Shown: positions 56,804-64,000 of the stretch, one piece after another | Layout of the letters: every line of letters begins with the position of its first letter | Position numbering within the stretch: the first letter of the stretch is position 1 | Origin: Scilla litardierei | Taxonomy: Eukaryota > Streptophyta > Magnoliopsida > Asparagales > Asparagaceae | Assembly: GCA_030789695.1 (NCBI GenBank) | Contig: CM061132.1 | Span: 27,809,858-27,873,857 of the forward strand | Length of the DNA: 64,000 bases | Reading direction: 5' to 3' | Made by a program: the position numbers and the translations under genes | Notes under the pieces: generated by a model | The model's database searches: none | Seen by the model: only the letters and a program-made list of their open reading frames with translations | Told to the model about the DNA's origin: nothing

Positions 56804-58006
56804 ATGCCGCCCCGGACACGGCCGCGGTCGACGAGAGCTTCCGCCAAGCGGAAGCAGTCGGACGAGCCCGGCCCCTCCCACTTGGTGGAGGACTCTCCTC
56901 CACCTTCTCCCACACACCCCGCACAGCCTGCAGGCCCCACACACCCCGCACAGCCTGCAGCGCACCCACAGCCCGCACAGCCCGCACAGCCACTCCCCGC
57001 CGCTGCACAGCCACCACCACCGGCTCCACTGGTCGGGCCGCTCGGGATCACGTTCCGAGACGACGCACACCGCGCCGTCTTCGACCGTATCTCCCAGCGC
57101 TCGATCGTACCCTCCAGGTTTGCGCACCTCGCTGACCTTGGACGCCTGGGGGTACTAGAGGGGATACTCACGTTGTACGACAACGTGGGTTGGCGCGACT
57201 TCCTTCAGGTGTCGGCGGACACGTTCACCCGCCCGACACTTGAGGTTTTGAGTTCGATTGCCCGGACCGATGAGGGATGCTCATTCAGGTTCATGGATCG
57301 AGAGTGCCAGGTCACTCTCGATATGATGAGAGCGTTCTTCTCATGGCCCGCAGTCCCCGGAGCCGATCGCGGTTACGGCCCTACCCACATCCCCCCACCT
57401 TCCTTCGACGCCGGTGCCTTCTGGGCCCGGATTACAGGCCACCACGCCGCCTTTGACCCTAGTAGGGCCAAGGCCTCGGCCATTGTCCACCCCTGCCTAC
57501 GTATTGCCCAGCGCCTTATGGCGACCACCTTTTTGGCCAGATATGAGCCGGGCACGATGTCTACGCCAGAGCTCTACATGCTCTATGCGATGACACGTCC
57601 CCGAGCTCTATCTAGGGATGGACACGAGCTTGTCCCCGCCGTCGTGATCGACATTGCGGCTTGGTTTTTAGACCGTATCATTGTGTCGGTGGGCGCTCGC
57701 TCACCGATATGCTGCGGCAGTCTGATCACCCTGCTTACCATAATGACCGGCGAGGACCTACCTGACAACCTGCGGCGAGTATCGGGCCCCACTTCTCTGT
57801 CGATAGACGTTATGGCCCGGATGAAGATGCTTCGTCCGCATGGTGAGCGTCACTGGGTCTGGTTGCACGGCCCTTATGGAGCCGATTACATGATTCTCCC
57901 GAGCCCTGCTCGGACCCAGATTGCACCGGCCCACGTTGACTGGCTCCCGGCGATGGATGTCCTCATCCCCGCTGCCTACGTGCTCGAGGCCGAGGAGGCT
58001 GAGTAG
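56804..58006 (+). CDS. ATHILA ORF-1-like protein of B-ath
   Basis: 400 residues from ATG 56804 to TAG 58004-58006. A basic N-terminus (MPPRTRPRSTRASAKRK) and a Pro/Ala/His-rich linker precede the ORF-1 domain at about residues 80-300: FRDDAHRAVFDRI, SRFAHLADLGRLGVLEGIL, YDNVGWRDFLQVSADTFTRPTLEVLSSI, FMDRECQVTLDMMRAFFSWP, VHPCLRIAQRLMATTFLARYE. This is the domain of the ATHILA ORF-1 family, whose biochemical role is not established. The TAG may be a mutation: codons continue in frame to 58342 and, after a shift, to 59006 with the same Pro/Thr/Ser-rich style as element A. Confidence 0.85.
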   Translation: MPPRTRPRSTRASAKRKQSDEPGPSHLVEDSPPPSPTHPAQPAGPTHPAQPAAHPQPAQPAQPLPAAAQPPPPAPLVGPLGITFRDDAHRAVFDRISQRSIVPSRFAHLADLGRLGVLEGILTLYDNVGWRDFLQVSADTFTRPTLEVLSSIARTDEGCSFRFMDRECQVTLDMMRAFFSWPAVPGADRGYGPTHIPPPSFDAGAFWARITGHHAAFDPSRAKASAIVHPCLRIAQRLMATTFLARYEPGTMSTPELYMLYAMTRPRALSRDGHELVPAVVIDIAAWFLDRIIVSVGARSPICCGSLITLLTIMTGEDLPDNLRRVSGPTSLSIDVMARMKMLRPHGERHWVWLHGPYGADYMILPSPARTQIAPAHVDWLPAMDVLIPAAYVLEAEEAE

Positions 58007-59006
58007 GCCCACGCGGCCCACGCTGCCCAGGCTGCTCCCGCAGACCCTGCTACGCACCCTGCCGAGCCTGCTGCCGACCCTGTCGACCATGTGGCCCCTC
58101 AGCCTGTTCCTGACGTTTCTGCTGCTCCTGACACTTCTGTCCCCACCTTTGTCAGTGTCGAGAGTACTTTTGCTGAGCCCACTTCCACCACTGTCACCAC
58201 TCCCGAGGCTGTCCCCACCACTCCCGCTGCCACCTCTGGCCCTGTCCGTGGAGCCTCTTTGCTCCGCACTCCCCGAGTGCCCGCCGACCTTTGTCGAGAG
58301 TGGAGAGCCCTCGTTTGCCGCGGTCGTGGAGACCATGGCTAGCATGATCTCCGCTGGGATTGCGCCTTTTGGTCCACACAGTTCCGCCCCAGCGGTAGAG
58401 TCCTCTGTCTCCACAGCCGCCGTATTCTCCGAGAGCGTCGTGGCGTCTGTCCACACTTCTGGGCCACTGACCTCTCTTGCCACCTCGTTGCCACTTTTGC
58501 ACGCTTCCTTTGCTGCCGCTGCCTCTACTTCTCACCAGCCGGTGTCCCGGCCTCACACTGAGGCCAGGCCCACATTTGCTGGCGCGGCACCTTTTGTCCC
58601 CTTCCCTGCTGAGCCCGTTACATACTCCACTCGCGTACGCCAGCCCCGCCCTGCGCAGCCTAGACCGGTGCGTCCCTCTGCACCACCCCCGCCCGACACT
58701 GTACTGCAGAGCATACGTGCTCTTGAGTTGGCGGTGAGTGGTCTTAGAGGTGACCTTAGGACCCTGTCCTCCACCGTCTCTACGATGGCTGGACGCTTTG
58801 ACCTGATCCCTCAGATCCACTACTGCCTGACACAGATCTTGGAGCGTCTCCCGCGCGTACCCCCACCCACCCAGCAGGTTCCCACATACACTTCCACACA
58901 CACTAGACCTGCTTCCACTTCCACGCCCACCCCAGCTCAGCAGCCTACACCACCACCACCACCTCCTCCGCCTCAGGACGGAGACGGCACAGCACCACCT
59001 TCCTAG
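58007..59006 (+). pseudogene. Probable C-terminal extension of ORF-1, separated by a stop and a frameshift
   Basis: After the TAG the same frame stays open to 58342 and encodes an Ala/Pro/Thr-rich tail. The homologous-looking sequence then continues in another frame to a TAG near 59004, with a short coiled-coil-like stretch (SIRALELAVSGLRGDLRTLSS) and a Pro-rich end. Compositional continuity and the same tail in element A before its truncation suggest the ancestral protein was about 730 residues. Confidence 0.6.
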
Positions 59007-60952
59007 GCACCTTTGATGCCATCGATTCCTTTTGCCGTTGTGCTGCCCGTTTCTGCTGGGTCCTGATGCCTTTTTGTCCCCCCCTCCCCTCACTTATTTT
59101 GGGATTCTCATTTTGCCGTATCTTTATATATCTTTTTTGGGAGAGAGGGAGAGCTTTTGGTGACCCATTTATACTCGTATCACTCATATCTGTGCATGCA
59201 TCAAATCCGCATCATATTTTCATTTCTTTATTTTTCGTTTTATTATCTTTTTTCTTTCCATCATGCATGCATCCTTACTTGCCCCTCTCATTACTTGTCT
59301 CTCTGTGTGCCACACTTTGCACATTGAGGACACTGTGCAGTTTAGCTTGGGGGAGTGAGTTCTCACGTTCTTTTTCGTTTTGCCACCTTTATTTTTAGTT
59401 TTTCACGCCACTTTCCACTTTTGCACTTATTTTCACTTATCATTTTTTCTCATTTTACAATGCATCACGTTTTTCTTATTTCTCTGCGTGCCGCATTGCA
59501 TAGTTTTATTTTTCTTATCTTTATTTCTTTCTTTTTTCATCTCGTGCTAGAGATGAATTTTCTGTGATGATGTCTACGTGGAGTTAGCTTATTCTATATG
59601 CATGTTATATTTGTCATGTCTTAGATTTTATTTCTGATATCACATGCTATGACTTGCTTTGCATTTAGAAATAGTAACCCACACTTTTTCCACATGAAAA
59701 TGGATGAAGTTTTATTATTAGCTGAGCCTGAATATTCATATGTATGCTATCACAGAAAACACACCAAGATTCACGCATTGAATGCCTATATCTGGAGTAC
59801 TGATTTCTTTTCCTATATCACTTCTATATGCATGAATTGTACACTTCACTTCGGGATGATTGAATGATGTTAGCCATGATATATCTGGATTAGTTAGCTT
59901 TTTTGTGATCGAAACTGAGTAGATTAGATTACCCTGCTGAAGTTGTCGTGCATGTCTTATAGAGTGAACCGAGAGTTATATATATTTCTTTCTCCACAAA
60001 TCTTGAACATCATTTCTCTACTTTTAAAAATCATTGGTGAATCTCCCCTTAGTGATTCTATTTTATGGCATTTCCCCCGCTATTAATTCCTAGCTCCAAA
60101 TCCCTTCTTCTAAAAAAAATAATAATAAAAGAGAGAAAAACATTCTTGTATATCATTATCTCTCTCTGAGTTGGGATCATTGTGTATATATTGCTTATTG
60201 CAAAAAAAAAAGAAAAAAAAAGAAAAAAAAGAGAGAAAAGAGGAAAAATCCTCAATAAAAGATCCCATCTCACTTTCTTTCTTTCTTCTTTCTCTTCTTT
60301 GCTTTTGGAGCTATATAAAAATGGGGATGTAAATATTTTTGTGCCACCACGCTTATAGATAAGCTTGGGGGATGGGATCCATTGATGTGTGAGAGAGTGA
60401 CTACTTGACATTGCACGACAACCTAGGCTAAGTAATATTCTATACTCGGTGAGATTGTTTCTAGCTTTACGAAATCCAGAAATCTAAGCCTAGCGTTCAT
60501 TTCACGAAATCCAAACTTTTCTATTCTCTCTATTCTATAGTGTGATACTCTTATACTCCAGATAGAAAGCGTTCAATTGAAAAGTGTGTGATCTGTGATT
60601 TGTATACCGCTTTAAATGATTCAGGCAATGTTAATTTTAAAATCATTCCGTTCTTCATGATTATATCGTTGTTCGTGGGTTTTCTATTTCTATTTGCACT
60701 ATTATACTATGATATCAAAATAAGATTCTTTGACATGTATTTCTCATTCGGTGCATGCTATAAGAGTAAGTGAAACCCACGTCCTGAGAAAATGATCTAG
60801 CATCCTACCTCTTCGCTTCTTTCTTTCATCTTTATTTTCATTTGGTTTTCATTCTTCTTCGTTTTTCATTTTTTTCGTTTTTTCGCCGTTTTCGTTTTCC
60901 GAATCCACCGGGTTCGCCTTTTACTTATCTTCCTCGAGGACGAGTAAGAGGC
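59007..60952 (+). other. Long 3' untranslated region of B-ath
   Basis: About 1.95 kb without gene similarity, T-rich in its first half. Two internal copies of the polypurine word agcttggggga occur at 59344-59355 and 60362-60372, besides the true tract at 60953. An A-rich run is at 60200-60235. Confidence 0.6.
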
Positions 60953-60967
60953 AAGCTTGGGGGATTT
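60953..60967 (+). promoter_or_regulatory. Polypurine tract of B-ath
   Basis: aagcttgggggattt abuts the 3' LTR start TGATC at 60968, the expected start point of plus-strand synthesis. Confidence 0.85.
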
Positions 60968-62795
60968 TGATCACTCCTCATTTTACACCTTTTTTCCGTG
61001 TATTTGCATGCCATTTAGATCGCCCAAATCATGTTTTTCACGATATATCGACGATATTGCGATGCTTTTCACGATTTGTTGTTTTTGTCGCATTTCAGGT
61101 GATTTGGCGTGATTTGGAGTGATCTCGAGACGCGCTTACTCTAGACGTCCACCGACGACCTCCCCGAGGGATATTTTGCTGTTGGAGAGGAGCGGAAGAA
61201 GAATGGATGTCGCAGGAGCGACGAGGAGGCCAAAACAATCAGATTGGGCATCTTTTGTGTCCCACTCGACCGAGTGGAGGAGCCACTCGGCCGACCAGCG
61301 AGACACTGCTCGGCCGACCCGTTCAGACACGATTTCCATGTGTACTCGGCCGAGCGTTGGAGTCCACATCGGCCGAGTGACGATACCACGTCCGCCCGAG
61401 TGGCGCCCAGACGAAGCCCCTCCAAAATATCGAAGTTTCTGTTTTTCGGCCACCTGAGCTTCAGAAGACCCACTCGGCCGAGTGGCAAACCACGTCCGCC
61501 TGAGTGCATTGAAGCCATCAGCCGAGTGACGACAACTCACTCGGCCGAGCCGCCTCCAAACTGAAGACCCCTGAAAGCCCCGACTTACTGGAAAATTACA
61601 GGGTTTTCACTCGGCCGAGCGACTTTTGTCACTCGGCCGAGTGCGATGCGCTGCCTGTAGCGAAATTTGCGGAAAACAGGCTGTGCAGGGGCGTTTTGGT
61701 CAGGATTTTTGGACGATTTTTGGGGCTATTTAAGCCCTGTTTTTACCCTAGTTTTGAGAGCCATCTCTTAGATTTTTTGCAGCTTTTTGAGATTACTTTT
61801 TAGCTTTATTATTTGTGATTGGAGAAGAGGAAAAACTTGGATTTTAGTTGGATTAATTGAAGAACTACATTGGTTTGCATCTCTCTTCCCCAAAAACTCT
61901 ATTTTTATTGTTTATATCATTGTTGTGATGAATTCCATTGCCTATTTCATTGATTATTTTTGTGCTATTGCTATGATTTGTGAGTAGTCTCCACGTCTTG
62001 GGGCGTGGGGATGAACCCTACAAGCCCTATTTTATAATTGTGATGAATTGGTAGAAATTGAGCTAGGATTGTTATTAGGGATTAGATTGGGATCGAATTA
62101 CTACGGATAGCTAGGTATTCATATCAATTGGGATTTGCAAGAGATTGGATCCCAATTTGACAGGAAGCCCTAGAAATCCGAATTGGGTTGGAGTCGGATT
62201 TTCGAAGTATCGGTTTGCAAGAGATTGGACCGATACTAGGATCTCCGGTTGCAATTCCGTGCCGATACCCGTTTGCAAGAGATTGGACGGGTAGGAACTA
62301 TCCTAATTTAGATTGTGGACCGAGTTTGCAAGAGATTGGGCTCGGTGCGCAATTGGACGATGATGTTGATCCTAATGCTAGCTTTCCTAGGCCAGGGTTT
62401 GCAAGAGATTGGACCCGACCCCAGGATAGCTATAGACCGGCAACAGCGCGAGAGCGTGAGCTTGGTTCCACATTTAGTTGCAACTAGTTCATCCAAATTC
62501 TCATTCTAGCAATTTTGATACCGACGAACCACATTTATGAAATACGGTGAGTAGCGGGAATTCCCCATTCCCTAGACGTTCTTTATTTGATTTGATATTT
62601 CGCACATTTGTCTGACGATTGTGACAGGATCGCCCAAGGCAATTCTCTATATTCTTAAATAGCCAGGTTGATTAGGAGCAATCACGGTCATTCGTCCTCC
62701 CTGTGTTCGATACCCGCTCACCGCTATACCTTGCGCTTGCGGTAAAACTACAACCGTTCTTTGGGTGTACGTCCCGGAGCGATCAAGTTTTTGGC
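60968..62795 (+). repeat. 3' LTR of B-ath
   Basis: 1828 bp, collinear with the 5' LTR (offset 10150 wherever checked). It contains the palindrome array (61263-61643), the TATA-like box (61726-61734) and the five constant-loop hairpins (62126-62416), all unchanged in structure. It ends gatcaagtttttggc and is followed by the target duplication tatcc. Confidence 0.92.
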
Positions 62796-64000
62796 TATCC
62801 CAAGTCCCCGGAGTAACGGGAGAAGTCACGCGTGATCCAGGGGGTCAAACGTCGAAGAATTCATCTTTCAGCCCCTCACCCGGTCGGTTGATCATCTTCA
62901 ACCGATCGGGTGATGCACGCGTGCACCACCCGGTCTCTACCACAGCTCACAAAGAAGTCACCCGACCGGTTCACAGACCGGTTCTGCGGGCGGCTATTCT
63001 CTGTTTTTTCGAGCAGAATTCCAACCGATCGGGTGACTCTCACCCGATCGGTTCATCTGTAGCTGAGAAAAAGAAGCTGAAGACACGGGCGTCGAACCGA
63101 CTGGTTCACCCGACTGCTCCAAGATCCAACCGGTCGCTCAAGAACTCACCCGATCGGTTCATGAGATCAGGTGAAAACTCGCCGTTTTCTGTAGTTTATC
63201 TGTAACAGATCAACCGATCGGTTGACTTGTCACCCGATCGGTTGATCCGAAAATCTATATATAGGACCCCTAGGGTTCCAGAAACGGGAGAGTTGTATTT
63301 TTTTACTGTTTTATTTCCTTGTGACGGCTGTAATTGTTACTCTTAAGTAAGTTTTCAGATCTTTCTAATTTTTTAGTATTGTCTTTATTACTCCTTTACT
63401 TCCGCATTGCAATTGTCTGATTATGATTCTAACGGTTAAATTTCATTTAGATTGCTTTTTCATGAATTTTTGTGAGTAGTTCCCAAATCTGGGATTTTGG
63501 TGGAAACCCCTTCGGGGGCTCTTCCCGATGCATCCATAGGGTTAGGAAATCGATAGGGAGTAGGAATCTAACGGTTACGCGGGGGGTTTCATTGTCATCG
63601 GCGGGAAAAAGACCGCCTTTGACCGTCGGGTCAAGGGGGAATAAACTTGGCGGTTGACTCCCTAGCCATAGCTCACGCCTTTAGCATAGACGCCGAATCC
63701 TAGCACGCGAGAGCGGCAGGATGAGACGTTGGGAGATATCGTTGCGGACTTAGTGCTCCCGGGATCGATCAGTGTTTATGGACACGGGAGTGCCCACTGA
63801 TCGAATCCGGGAAGTCCGGTGTATCATACTGGGCACCGACCGGAATATCGGGCCCATGGGACGCCGGTACCACTTTCAGAGGCAACGTCTCACCATTAGA
63901 CCCTAATCCCGATCGCTATCCATACCCGTAGGCCGTAGCGGCGAGAGTCTCTCGTCGGGTTGGAAACCAAAGTCCCGGGTTTACTTTCTTTTTGTTCATA
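62796..64000 (+). mobile_element. Part of an LTR of a third Athila-like family (C-ath)
   Basis: 62870-63246 holds many copies of the palindromes ACCGATCGGT and ACCCGATCGGGT with half sites. A TATA box tatatatag follows at 63256-63264. At 63472 the words tgtgagtag and a small hairpin (tccca/tggga) match the position of tgtgagtag plus hairpin at 51830 in B-ath. Further hairpins lie at 63697-63722 and 63765-63804. No PBS or end is reached within the window. B-ath appears to have inserted into this element. Confidence 0.65.
63697..63804 (+). other. Leader hairpins of C-ath
   Basis: atcct (63697-63701) pairs with aggat (63718-63722) around a loop containing gcacgcgagag, similar to the loops of element A (gcacgaga) and B-ath (gcaagaga). 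tcgatcagtg (63765-63774) pairs perfectly with cactgatcga (63795-63804) around a 20-nt loop. Placement after the TATA box at 63256 puts both in the transcribed leader. Confidence 0.55.

Larger units (their letters stand above)
50818..62795 (+). mobile_element. B-ath: 12-kb non-autonomous Athila-like LTR retrotransposon
   Basis: Two 1828-bp LTRs flank a PBS of Athila type, an intact gag-protease frame, an ATHILA ORF-1 frame and a polypurine tract. Reverse transcriptase, RNase H and integrase are absent, so mobility would depend on an autonomous relative. By eye the LTRs differ at about 25 positions (about 1.4%), with no indels in the parts aligned. The target duplication is tatcc. Element A at the left of the window has the same layout in decayed form, so the pol-less design is an established family rather than one deletion. 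Confidence 0.9.

Noticed and set aside
58194..59093. Minus-strand open frame of about 300 residues opposite the ORF-1 tail
   Set aside because: Antisense of a Pro/Thr-rich coding tail; Gly/Arg/Trp-rich with no domain.
62781..62790. Placing the B-ath 3' LTR end at GATCA (62785) to give a standard TG...CA element
   Set aside because: The following five bases (agttt) do not match the left flank (tatcc), whereas tatcc does follow ten bases later.

Overview
This window is plant nuclear DNA and is almost entirely a nest of transposable elements. The evidence is Athila-type and Tat-type Ty3/gypsy elements, SIRE-like and Ale-like Ty1/copia elements, a CACTA transposon with plant-type transposase domains, an L1 LINE fragment, a foldback MITE, and one plant-specific eight-cysteine lipid-transfer-protein gene. 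Nothing in the sequence fixes the species.

Layout. 1-13846: an old, broken Athila-like element (called A) that starts mid-LTR; its gag is split by a young 7.8-kb non-coding LTR element (a LARD, 1236-9054, 5-bp target duplication aaaga). 13847-19676: a minus-strand SIRE-like copia derivative (D) with gag and an extra plant-transposon ORF but no pol; its right LTR is cut to 71 bp. 19677-26218: a minus-strand CACTA element with a dead transposase; its right terminus is intact and its left end is lost. 26219-34734: a minus-strand copia element (C2) whose gag and 5' LTR are interrupted by two related LTR-like insertions, E1 (27245-29260) and E2 (31943-34627). 34735-36009: a 1.3-kb island with the only intact host-type gene, a secreted nsLTP-like protein. 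36010-36262: 5' LTR and leader of an Ale-like copia element (F). 36263-44092: a complete but coding-defective copia element (B-cop). 44093-47668: leader remnant, LINE 3' end, foldback MITE inside an AT microsatellite, and a gag remnant. 47669-50812: Tat-like LTR and non-coding interior. 50818-62795: a structurally complete 12-kb Athila-like element (B-ath) with gag-protease and ATHILA ORF-1 reading frames but no reverse transcriptase or integrase. 62796-64000: part of an LTR of a third Athila-like family (C-ath), into which B-ath appears to have inserted.

How the parts work together. Most elements here are non-autonomous. B-ath, A and D keep gag and cis-acting ends but lack pol, and the LARD has no coding capacity, so all would need enzymes from autonomous relatives.

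Two structural themes are not explained by ordinary annotation. (1) Leader (R-U5) regions carry hairpins whose loops are invariant while their stems change in a compensating way. In B-ath a 14-nt loop is repeated five times on five different stems, and related loops occur in A and probably C-ath. In the unrelated E1/E2 family three different loops are conserved on covarying stems. (2) In most of the LTR families here, copia and gypsy alike, an array of short family-specific palindromes sits just upstream of the TATA box. In addition, two copia elements have GC-rich hairpin arrays between primer-binding site and gag, and one has twin 115-nt hairpins with a compensatory base change. All coordinates, alignments and difference counts were made by eye.
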